Part shown: in pieces, positions 7,748 through 15,322 of the stretch
Layout of the letters: each line of letters opens with the position of its first letter
Numbering within the stretch: position 1 is the first letter of the stretch
Made by a program: the position numbers and the translations under genes
Assembly: GCA_910578845.1 (NCBI GenBank)
Contig: CAJTSL010000017.1
Coordinates: forward strand, 1-64,000
Source: an uncultured Lachnospiraceae bacterium
GTDB lineage: Bacteria; Bacillota; Clostridia; Lachnospirales; Lachnospiraceae
Direction: 5' to 3'
Length of the DNA stretch: 64,000 nt
The notes under the pieces: model-generated
Told to the model about the DNA's origin: nothing
Database searches by the model: none
Seen by the model: only the letters and a program-made list of their open reading frames with translations

Positions 7748-10099
7748 ATGGCGCGAAATGATGTTACAAAATCGAAAATAGATTATTTAATTAAAGAACA
7801 TAATTTTACTAATAGATGGAGTGAAAAACCAATTTCTATAGAAATCGCGTCTGTGTTAAAGAAAGCATCAAAAGGACATAATAAGAAGTTCGGTAACGAA
7901 GGAATCCCAGATGGATGTTATGAGAATACGCATGAAAAGCTACTTATATTGATGGAGGTGAAACCTACCATCCAAGAACATACGAGCAATTGTTTTGAAG
8001 AGCAGGAAATAGAAAAAAAAGTAGAACGTATTGTCACTACCCCGAGAGAAAACAAAGAAGATTTATCAGGGATATTGGATGATGTGAAAAACTATCAGCC
8101 TTCCAAGTTTGCCGTAGATGGCATTAAATGGTATATGAGCTTTTTTAAACCTAGCGCGTTAAACAGACTTGGCGATAATTATTGGAATATTTTAAGAAAC
8201 TGGTCGATTATAGGAATTGCAGTATCGGGTGATCCTGACAAACCAGTAGATTTTTGTGTTGATACTTTTATGATTAAAGATGGAAAAATTCAAGATTTAG
8301 AAATACATGATATCCTAAACGAAGAGGATTATATTTCAATAGCTAATGATATTGATACAAAGACGATTATAGAAACAGTAAGCAATTCTTCAGAGACGAT
8401 AAATAACTTGCTTGTGGCGGTTGATTCGCAGCGCAGGCCAATTATTTTATCGGCATTATTGATTGCATTATTTAAGCCGGAAAATTTAGAAGATAATAGT
8501 TTTATCAATGATTATAATGGATGGAGCCCAAAACATTTAGCGGAAATGATTCGTCCAAGAGTGGATGATGTTTTAAAAGCGGAAGACATACCACAAGAAA
8601 AATTGGATGTTATTGATGCGGAAATCGGGTTTATTGCTGTTGATCCTGATTTAACTTCAAAACCATACTTAAAGGCTATTCTAAATGAGTTGAATAATTA
8701 TATTTTGCCCTTGTTCAAGTGGAAAAGCAATTATGATGTTATTGGGAAGTTTTATGAGAGTTTTTTGAAATGGGCAGGTGTAACAAATGTGAAAAAGGGA
8801 ATTGTGCTTACACCGGCACATATTGCGGCTTTATTTACAAAATTAATTCCTATTGATGAGCAGGACGTTATAATGGACCCTTGTTGTGGGACTGGTACTT
8901 TTTTGATTAGTGCAATGAACTGTATGATACGGAAGAAAACACAAAAAGAGTCAGAAATAACAGCTAGGATTATAGATGGGTTTGGTATGAATGAAGAGTT
9001 TGACTATATGCAAGGCGTTGCAAATTTAACAAAATTAGTAGAGACCGGCGCTATTTTGAAAGAATATGCAGATAGTATATGCGAGAAAATATCATTAGCC
9101 AAACAAAAAGATTTAGATGGTATTTTACCAATCATTACTTCGGTAAGACAAAAACAATTGGATGAAATGGTTTTAAAAGTTAAAAAAAGGCAATTGATTG
9201 GGTTTGAAAAAAATACATCCATGTATATTTTGGCGATGTCTAACATGCTTTTTAGAGGAGACGGAAAATCGAATATATATCATGTAGATTTTTTTAGTGA
9301 AGAGGTTGTACATGTTATTTCAAAAGAGGAAGAGCAGATTTTAAAAGGCATTAATGAAGATAAAAAGAGAAAAATTCAAAATACGGTTAATAATACTATA
9401 CTAGGTAAACTAGCTGTCAAGGGAATACGACCAACAATCGGTTTTATTAATCCGCCATATTCAGGGGGATACGATGATTACGACCAATTACAGTCAGACA
9501 TATCGCAAGCTGCTCTAGGAAGTAAAAAGAAAAACAGTAAAAAGAAACCGTGGATGAAAGAAATTAGCTTTTTAGAGCGGTTATTGTCACAGTGCAGTAA
9601 ATATTGCATAATGATTGCACCATTATCAGCATATTATAAAGATCAGAAAATCAGAAATAGAATATTGGAAAATCATACGCTTAAATATGTTATCTCTATG
9701 CCAAACGATTTATTCCAACCCAATGCCAGTACGCATACAGCAATTGCTGTTTTTGAATGTCATAAGCCGCAACAGGAAACTGAAACGGTATTTTATGATT
9801 TAAGGGAGGATGGTTTTGTATTGCATAAAACTCATGGGAGAACTGATTCAGGAAAATGGGCGACGTATGAAAATGATATGTTGCATACAATAGTAGATGA
9901 GCCAAAGAAAAATGCAAATGATTATACCCTAATTGTCCACAAACCTGGGAAAAAAGATGAGTGGACAATCAACCAATATTCTAAAACCGACTATTCTCGG
10001 CTTACAGAAAAGAATTTTGAGAATCAATTGAAGAAATATGCATTGTTTAAATATATGGAAGAGAAGAAGAATGAGGAAGATGAGGAGGACTTAGATTGA
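7748..10099 (+). CDS. Type IIB/IIG-like restriction-modification subunit: N6-adenine methyltransferase with N-terminal nuclease motif
   Basis: A 783-residue protein. The central part is a gamma-type N6-adenine methyltransferase as in HsdM: SAM-binding motif I DPCCGTGTF at residues 377-385 and catalytic motif IV NPPY at 568-571. The N terminus holds a PD-(D/E)XK-like pattern: Pro54-Asp55, then the strand LLILMEVKP with Glu70-Val-Lys72. This layout is known from BcgI-type enzymes, where one subunit carries nuclease and methylase and a second carries specificity. The C terminus is very acidic. ATG at 7748 is chosen because GGAGGG precedes it by 6 nt; an in-frame ATG at 7697 would add 17 residues without such a site. 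The DNA is visibly more AT-rich than the flanking genes, suggesting transfer. It sits first behind the SOS-boxed promoter and overlaps the specificity gene by 4 bp. A nuclease role for the N terminus is inferred. Confidence 0.85.
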   Translation: MARNDVTKSKIDYLIKEHNFTNRWSEKPISIEIASVLKKASKGHNKKFGNEGIPDGCYENTHEKLLILMEVKPTIQEHTSNCFEEQEIEKKVERIVTTPRENKEDLSGILDDVKNYQPSKFAVDGIKWYMSFFKPSALNRLGDNYWNILRNWSIIGIAVSGDPDKPVDFCVDTFMIKDGKIQDLEIHDILNEEDYISIANDIDTKTIIETVSNSSETINNLLVAVDSQRRPIILSALLIALFKPENLEDNSFINDYNGWSPKHLAEMIRPRVDDVLKAEDIPQEKLDVIDAEIGFIAVDPDLTSKPYLKAILNELNNYILPLFKWKSNYDVIGKFYESFLKWAGVTNVKKGIVLTPAHIAALFTKLIPIDEQDVIMDPCCGTGTFLISAMNCMIRKKTQKESEITARIIDGFGMNEEFDYMQGVANLTKLVETGAILKEYADSICEKISLAKQKDLDGILPIITSVRQKQLDEMVLKVKKRQLIGFEKNTSMYILAMSNMLFRGDGKSNIYHVDFFSEEVVHVISKEEEQILKGINEDKKRKIQNTVNNTILGKLAVKGIRPTIGFINPPYSGGYDDYDQLQSDISQAALGSKKKNSKKKPWMKEISFLERLLSQCSKYCIMIAPLSAYYKDQKIRNRILENHTLKYVISMPNDLFQPNASTHTAIAVFECHKPQQETETVFYDLREDGFVLHKTHGRTDSGKWATYENDMLHTIVDEPKKNANDYTLIVHKPGKKDEWTINQYSKTDYSRLTEKNFENQLKKYALFKYMEEKKNEEDEEDLD

Positions 10100-11196
10100 A
10101 GGAATTAGAAGAGATCTTTACAAAGACAGACGGTGTATTTATAAAAGATACTTCTATCATACGATCAAAGAAGGAATTTGATGATGACATTGCTTTTTTA
10201 AGACCTTCGAAATCAATGAATAATCTGCTTGTGGGATATGTCAGAAAAAAGAACATGCCAAAAGAGTGGTTGAAGAAAATAGCACCAGCATTTACTATTA
10301 TAGTAGGAAAAGATGGAGAGGGAAGCCACTCATATTCTTATGTATATCCATATGAATTTTTGGGAAATAGTAATACTATGTTTTTATTACCGAAAGGCGA
10401 GTATCAAGAAATGTCTTTGAATCAGAAATTATGGTATGCACAAGCAATTAGTTTTAATCGTTATCGCTTTTCTTATGGGAATAAACCCAAGAAAGACAGA
10501 ATGATGAAAATAGAATTTCCAGAACCACATGAATTGCCTTCATATGTAAATGAGATGCTTATGCCAGATGTATCAGATATTCCAGAATGGTTTCTCGAAG
10601 ATGGTTATGATAAAGCATGCTGGTATTTAGATCATATAGATATGGATGTATTTGAAAGCCAATACAGAGGTGAGCTGGAACCAGTATCGCAAAACGTGCT
10701 GAATTTCGGAAAATGGAAAGAATATAGAATAAAGGAGTTGTTTAATTTATATCCAGGCAATGGATATAAATTAATCAAAATGGAAGAAGACGATAAAAGT
10801 GATATTAATTTCGTATCACGTACCTCAAAAAATAATGGTGTTGTTGCTAGAGTGAAGAAAACCCAAAAAAAACCGTTTCAAAAAGGAGCAATTACGGTAG
10901 CTCTTGGGGGTAGTGTACTGTCTTCTTTTATACAGGATAATGCTTTTTATACGGCGTATCATATCATGGTGCTTATGCCGCAAGAGGAATATAGCATGAG
11001 TAATTATGTAAAGATGTTTATTTGTACACAAATTGAAGCCAATAAGTATAAATTTAGCTATGGAAGACAGGCAAATAGAACATTGAAAGATATCATAGTA
11101 AAACTTCCAACCAAACCTGATGGAAAGCCAGATTTTGAATGGGTCGATGAGTTTATGAAATCGCTTCATTATAGCAAAGCCATAGAAAAATTGTAG
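10096..11196 (+). CDS. Restriction-modification DNA specificity subunit (HsdS/BcgIB-like)
   Basis: A 366-residue protein starting at TTG in a TTGA overlap with the methyltransferase stop, after GGAGGAC, so translation is probably coupled. The C-terminal half (from about residue 208, WKEYRIKELFNLYPG) is a recognisable type I S target-recognition domain, ending in FSYGRQANRTLKDIIVKLP, a variant of the conserved helix-capping segment. The N-terminal half has a parallel FNRYRFSYGNKPKKDRMMKIEFP, so the protein looks like two target-recognition halves and would bind a bipartite site. It should direct the partner enzyme to its recognition sequence. AT-rich like its partner. No separate HsdR follows. 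Confidence 0.85.
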   Translation: MKELEEIFTKTDGVFIKDTSIIRSKKEFDDDIAFLRPSKSMNNLLVGYVRKKNMPKEWLKKIAPAFTIIVGKDGEGSHSYSYVYPYEFLGNSNTMFLLPKGEYQEMSLNQKLWYAQAISFNRYRFSYGNKPKKDRMMKIEFPEPHELPSYVNEMLMPDVSDIPEWFLEDGYDKACWYLDHIDMDVFESQYRGELEPVSQNVLNFGKWKEYRIKELFNLYPGNGYKLIKMEEDDKSDINFVSRTSKNNGVVARVKKTQKKPFQKGAITVALGGSVLSSFIQDNAFYTAYHIMVLMPQEEYSMSNYVKMFICTQIEANKYKFSYGRQANRTLKDIIVKLPTKPDGKPDFEWVDEFMKSLHYSKAIEKL

Positions 11197-11202
11197 ATAC
11201 CG

Positions 11203-13182
11203 ATGCTATCCATTCGTTATCGTTTATATAGTCGATTAAAACCCGAAAATATAGCTGCTAAGAATTTGTGCCGAAGCGCCACAGATTCTATTGATCGCAG
11301 AGCAGAATCTGAAATTCTGCCCACCGCCTCAGCACAAAGCGCTTCGGAATGGTGCAAAAAGATGAATGAACTGAATCAAAAGATGAACTCCCCCAAAAAC
11401 AAAGTTCCCCAATTTCATGAATTGATCCGTCCCATGTTACAAGGATTGCAGGAACTTGGCGGAAGCGGGAGCAATAAAGACATCCTGAACAAAATAATAG
11501 AGATTTTACAGATTCCGCAGGAGATAGCGGAAATTCCCCATAGTGGCAGTGAGAGCCGCACTGAGCTGGATTATCGTGCGGCTTGGGCTCGTTCCTATTT
11601 GAAAAAGGCCGGTTATCTCAATAATCCTTCGAGAAGTTTCTGGCAACTGGCCAAAGAGTTTTCGATGGATGAAATAGATGTTAAGGAAATCGTAGATTCT
11701 GTCAGGGAACAGGCGTCACAAATGGCAAACATGCTTCCGGCAAAAGAGATTACGACAATTGAAATGACGCAGGCTTTTGAGAAGTATGTATCGCTTACGT
11801 TACAAGATTATCTTAAGTCCGAGGATAAAGGCTATGAGTTCCATGGTTTTTCAAACGATTATGATTTATTTATCCCGGAAGGAATCGGAAATACGACAGG
11901 GCCTGTGTATGTCGAGGTAAAATATGGGACGGCGCCTTATCTTGTGACGAGGATCAAAGAGTATTGTAAGAAAGCGTTAGCCTGGATGAGCGTTGAAAGA
12001 GAATCCATACTTTTTATCGTGGGAGGCAATACGGTTGATAAACAACAATTAGAGCAGGATATGCGGGAAACTTTGGGCATGAATATTGCCATCTGGGACA
12101 TCAATGACCTGACGGAGAAAGTCCCGATATTTCCTGCAAAGTTAGAATATCTGTCGGAGCCGAGAGCGACAATCGTACAGGAAGTCATCCGGGAGAAAAC
12201 GGATGATATCATAGAAAATGATAATAGAAAGAACATACAGGCTTTACAAGAGGCGTATAAGAACGAACAGCTTGTCCTCTTCCTTGGCGCAGGCGTTTCT
12301 ATGGATGCGGGGATTCCGCTCTGGGATGTATTGATTAATAAGCTGCTTGTCAAAATGATTCTATTAGCAGTGGAAGAAGAGGAGAAGAATGGTCATGATG
12401 ACGATAACGAGTCCTCTGTATTGCCATTTTGCGAGAGGGAAATTGAAGAGATAAGAGAGATTGCGCTACAAAACAAGGAGCAAACGTCGCTTGTGCAAAT
12501 GCGCTATATCAGAGCGGCTTTGCAACCGGAACAGTATCATGAAGCTGTCCATAGCGAATTATATTCTAATGCGGTCACGATAGATACTGAATTGCTGAGA
12601 GCAATTGCGATGCTTTGTAGGCCGAGGCGGCAACATAAGGGCTTAGCGGGCGTTGTTACTTATAATTTTGATGATCTGTTAGAACAGGTCTTAGAAAAAC
12701 AGGATATTGATTATCATATTATCCAGAACAAAGATAAGAAACCGGTGAATGATAAACTGAATATTTACCATGTACATGGCTATCTGTCCCAGAAGAAGAA
12801 CCAGGAGTGGTCGGAGCTAATCTTCTCGGAAGAGGACTATCACAGGGTTTACGGGGATGCCTATTGTTGGTCGAATATGGCGCAGGTGAAAGCTTTTCAG
12901 GATAATGTCTGTCTGTTTGTCGGTTCTTCCATGACAGACCCGAATGTACGGAGGCTCTTAGATGAAGCTATGCGCCATCCAGATGAGACAAGGCATTTCG
13001 CGATATTAAAAAGGAAAGATTATCATGAAATAGCTGGTGAACAGAGTGAGGCAGCAGTAAAATGGTACCAGAATTTTGACGACGGCATTAGGAACCGCAT
13101 TTTCAATTCCTTTGGCATCAGTGTCATATGGGTGAAAGATTATGCCGAGATTCCCCAGATATTGAAGCAGTTAGTTAGGTAA
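11203..13182 (+). CDS. Mrr_N - PD-(D/E)XK nuclease - SIR2 fusion protein, putative defence effector
   Basis: Up to 659 residues with three parts. Residues about 66-155 resemble the winged-helix Mrr N-terminal domain (HELIRPMLQGLQELGG ... ARSYLKKAGYL). Residues about 175-310 look like a PD-(D/E)XK nuclease, with Asp221 in YDLFIPEG and Glu238-Val-Lys240 in VYVEVKYG. From about residue 345 a SIR2-like domain begins, with the NAD-binding LFLGAGVSMDAGIP (GAG at 362-364), TYNFDDLLE near 486 and HVHGYL near 523, the Asn and His expected of SIR2 NADases. SIR2 domains in phage defence deplete NAD+; the nuclease would cut DNA. Start is uncertain: ATG 11203 lies 6 bp after the specificity gene, but 11362 is possible, which would put the dispersed repeat at 11271-11352 outside the gene. 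Base composition is closer to the chromosome than that of the two genes before it. Confidence 0.82.
   Translation: MLSIRYRLYSRLKPENIAAKNLCRSATDSIDRRAESEILPTASAQSASEWCKKMNELNQKMNSPKNKVPQFHELIRPMLQGLQELGGSGSNKDILNKIIEILQIPQEIAEIPHSGSESRTELDYRAAWARSYLKKAGYLNNPSRSFWQLAKEFSMDEIDVKEIVDSVREQASQMANMLPAKEITTIEMTQAFEKYVSLTLQDYLKSEDKGYEFHGFSNDYDLFIPEGIGNTTGPVYVEVKYGTAPYLVTRIKEYCKKALAWMSVERESILFIVGGNTVDKQQLEQDMRETLGMNIAIWDINDLTEKVPIFPAKLEYLSEPRATIVQEVIREKTDDIIENDNRKNIQALQEAYKNEQLVLFLGAGVSMDAGIPLWDVLINKLLVKMILLAVEEEEKNGHDDDNESSVLPFCEREIEEIREIALQNKEQTSLVQMRYIRAALQPEQYHEAVHSELYSNAVTIDTELLRAIAMLCRPRRQHKGLAGVVTYNFDDLLEQVLEKQDIDYHIIQNKDKKPVNDKLNIYHVHGYLSQKKNQEWSELIFSEEDYHRVYGDAYCWSNMAQVKAFQDNVCLFVGSSMTDPNVRRLLDEAMRHPDETRHFAILKRKDYHEIAGEQSEAAVKWYQNFDDGIRNRIFNSFGISVIWVKDYAEIPQILKQLVR
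11271..11352 (+). repeat. Dispersed repeat family R2, copy 1
   Basis: An 82-bp element bounded by CCGAAGCGC and GCGCTTCGG (perfect 9-bp inverted ends), with an internal GAGCAGAATCTG hairpin and the tail AATGG. A second copy lies at 14726-14806. Here it falls within or just before the start of the SIR2 fusion gene. Confidence 0.65.
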
Positions 13183-13244
13183 TTGCAAAACGGCTATTTT
13201 AGGCCACGAGTCTGGTTAATGAATATATTAAAGGAGGAAGGTAG

Positions 13245-14645
13245 ATGGCTAAAATGACCAGCGTATATTTCGTACGCCATGCGCAACCGGTGCATGGCTA
13301 TGCTGACGATCGGACAAGGCCATTAACGGAGGAAGGCAGGGAAGACGCCAAGGCGGTCCTTGCCTTTTTGCGGGATAAGGAGATAGACTGCTTCTATAGC
13401 AGTCCGTATGTGAGAAGTTATGATACGATAGCTGAAGCCGCAGCATATTATGGCAAGGAGATAAAGACGGACGAGCGTCTGCGGGAAAGAGAGAAAGGGA
13501 CGGATGGGAACCGGCATGGTATGTTCGAGAGAAGATGGGCGGATCATGACTATCATGAAGAAGGCGGGGAGTCGCTTCATATGACCGCTAGACGCAATAT
13601 AGAGGCTTTGCGTGATATCTTGCGGGAAAATGAAGGGAACAATATTGTCATTGGCACACATGGAACGGCGCTTAGCACAATCCTTCATTATTATGATCCC
13701 TCATACAATTGCGATTCTTTCATGCGGATCATTGACTGGATGCCCTATATTATCGAATTGGATTTTGAAGGGACAGAGGTAGTTGCTAAGAAAGAACATC
13801 TGTACATAGAGAAGAAATTCCAGGGAAAAGAGAGAGCAGATAAGCCTGCGCGGAAAAAGCTGCTATATGCGACAGGAAACCCTGCTAAGCTGACGGCGAT
13901 GAAGACGCGCTTAGAGCCGCTCGGATTAGAGATAATAGGCTTACAGGAGGCCGAAGCAGAAAGGCAGAGGACATTACAGGAGGCCGAAGCAGAAAGGCAG
14001 AGCGCATTACAGGAGGCGGCAGAGCGCATTACAGGAGGCCGAGGCAAGGCAGAGTACATTGCAAGAAGCTTTTTCACAGGCAAATTTGTGCCGGCGCTGA
14101 TAGCGTCTTGGCCGCAAAATTCGCAAGCTGAGCAAGAATGCAGGAGTAGTGTGGATATTACAGAGGATGGTGAAACGCCGCTTGAAAATGCCAGGCAGAA
14201 GGCGCTTTCTTATTATCAGTTGTACCATATGCCCTTATTTTCCTGTGATTCGGGACTGTATATAGAGGGCATCCCCGATGAAGAACAGCCGGGCGTCCAT
14301 GTAAGGAATGTCCATGGAAAATGCCTGACGGATGAAGAGATGCTAGAGCATTATGCGGGACTTGCAAGGAAATATGGGGATTTGAAAGCAAGATACCATA
14401 ACGCGATCTGTCTTGTTATTGATGAACGACATGTTTACAGCGCCATGGAGGAGAGCATGGCAAGTGAGCCGTTTATTATCTCATCAATACCACACAAATT
14501 GGGAATCCAGAAAGAAGGGTTTCCTTTGGACTGTCTCTCTATTAATATCAGGACAAGGGAGTATTATTATGATATGATAGCGGATGAGCTTGACGAGTTG
14601 GCAGTGGAAGACGGGTTCCTGGATTTTTTCAGGAGGTTTTGTTAA
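13245..14645 (+). CDS. Histidine phosphatase fused to a Ham1/RdgB-like NTP pyrophosphatase, with repeat-derived linker
   Basis: A 466-residue two-domain protein. Residues 1-190 are a histidine phosphatase: VYFVRHAQPVHG carries the catalytic RHxxP-type motif, and IGTHGTAL holds the second His. From residue about 205, LLYATGNPAKLTAMK begins a Ham1/ITPase-like domain, continued by DGETPLENARQKAL, FSCDSGLYIEG and KARYHNAI. That family hydrolyses non-canonical purine NTPs such as ITP and XTP. Between the first two Ham1 motifs lie about 75 extra residues: copies of LQEAEAERQ from a DNA tandem repeat (13941-14058), and an in-frame copy of dispersed repeat R1 (14079-14132). AAGGAGGAAGGTAG precedes ATG 13245. 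It follows the defence locus by 62 bp with no obvious terminator between. The expanded loop may be tolerated or may impair the second domain. Confidence 0.8.
   Translation: MAKMTSVYFVRHAQPVHGYADDRTRPLTEEGREDAKAVLAFLRDKEIDCFYSSPYVRSYDTIAEAAAYYGKEIKTDERLREREKGTDGNRHGMFERRWADHDYHEEGGESLHMTARRNIEALRDILRENEGNNIVIGTHGTALSTILHYYDPSYNCDSFMRIIDWMPYIIELDFEGTEVVAKKEHLYIEKKFQGKERADKPARKKLLYATGNPAKLTAMKTRLEPLGLEIIGLQEAEAERQRTLQEAEAERQSALQEAAERITGGRGKAEYIARSFFTGKFVPALIASWPQNSQAEQECRSSVDITEDGETPLENARQKALSYYQLYHMPLFSCDSGLYIEGIPDEEQPGVHVRNVHGKCLTDEEMLEHYAGLARKYGDLKARYHNAICLVIDERHVYSAMEESMASEPFIISSIPHKLGIQKEGFPLDCLSINIRTREYYYDMIADELDELAVEDGFLDFFRRFC
13941..14058 (+). repeat. Intragenic tandem repeat (33/33/22/30 bp)
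   Basis: Four units begin TTACAGGAGGC at 13941, 13974, 14007 and 14029. The first two are 33 bp and nearly identical; the third is shortened to 22 bp, which shifts the reading frame of the fourth. In protein this gives two LQEAEAERQ units, then a diverged segment. Confidence 0.85.
14079..14132 (+). repeat. Dispersed repeat R1 copy inside a coding sequence
   Basis: It shares GGCAAATTTGTGCCGGCGCT, the following GATAGCGTCTTGG and the terminal CGCAAGCTGAG with copies at 54070 and 63127. Its 54 bp equal 18 codons, so the host frame stays open across it. Confidence 0.8.
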
Positions 14646-14725
14646 GAAAAAGCGCAAAAATGTAAGATATGATTGGTAGATTTCTGGGATATAAGATTGT
14701 ATGCTTTACCTATCGGGAGTTTGTT

Positions 14726-14806
14726 CCGAAGCGTCCCAAACTCCTTGAGCGTAGAGCAGAGCTTGTGATTCTGTTCGCGTTCCTTGGCAAAAACGCTTCA
14801 GAATGG
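14726..14806 (+). repeat. Dispersed repeat family R2, copy 2
   Basis: It begins CCGAAGCGT and ends ACGCTTCAGAATGG, with GTAGAGCAGAGCTTGTGATTC inside. Its tail directly abuts the GGAGG ribosome site of the XRE gene. It is related to the copy at 11271. Confidence 0.6.
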
Positions 14807-14814
14807 AGGCAATT

Positions 14815-15276
14815 ATGAAATTAGGAAACAGTTTATTCCATGCAAGGAAGAAATGTGGTCTATCCCAGGAAGAGGTAGCGGAGAAATTAGGCGTAAGCAG
14901 ACAGACGATCTCGAAGTGGGAGACGGACGAGACACTACCGGATATCCGGCAATCGAAGAAGATGTCGCTTTTGTACAACGTCTCTTTGGATGATCTGATT
15001 TCTTTTGATGTGGACATGAGGGAAATTGAGCAGATGATTGAGAGATCAAGCGAGGAGCTGGATGAGAAAATCGACTGGACAAGCGCCTGGGGCAAGAAAT
15101 ACCCTATTCTCATCACCTACCAGAAGGAGGTCAATATCCCTAATTATGCGGTAAGGATTGGCGTCATGTTGGATGAGCTGAAAGAGGAGTACGGTTATAA
15201 CGAATTAGATGCCATGTTGGTATTGAAAGACATTCTGGCAAAAGTATGGAAGAGCAGGAAGCCCCACTCATCGTAG
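14815..15276 (+). CDS. XRE-family HTH transcriptional regulator
   Basis: A 153-residue protein. Residues about 5-62 form a Cro/CI-type helix-turn-helix: SLFHARKKCGLSQEEVAEKL, then VSRQTISKWETDETLPD, the usual DNA-recognition helix of this family. The C-terminal 90 residues are acidic and helical with no recognised domain. ATG at 14815 follows AATGGAGGCAATT; the in-frame ATG at 14803 overlaps that ribosome site and is unlikely. Its 3' end converges with the GH127 gene, 46 bp away. Target genes cannot be inferred. Confidence 0.88.
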   Translation: MKLGNSLFHARKKCGLSQEEVAEKLGVSRQTISKWETDETLPDIRQSKKMSLLYNVSLDDLISFDVDMREIEQMIERSSEELDEKIDWTSAWGKKYPILITYQKEVNIPNYAVRIGVMLDELKEEYGYNELDAMLVLKDILAKVWKSRKPHSS

Positions 15277-15322
15277 GCGGTTCCTGCTCCCCTTGGAACC
15301 GGTGCGCTGTAGCAAATATGCT

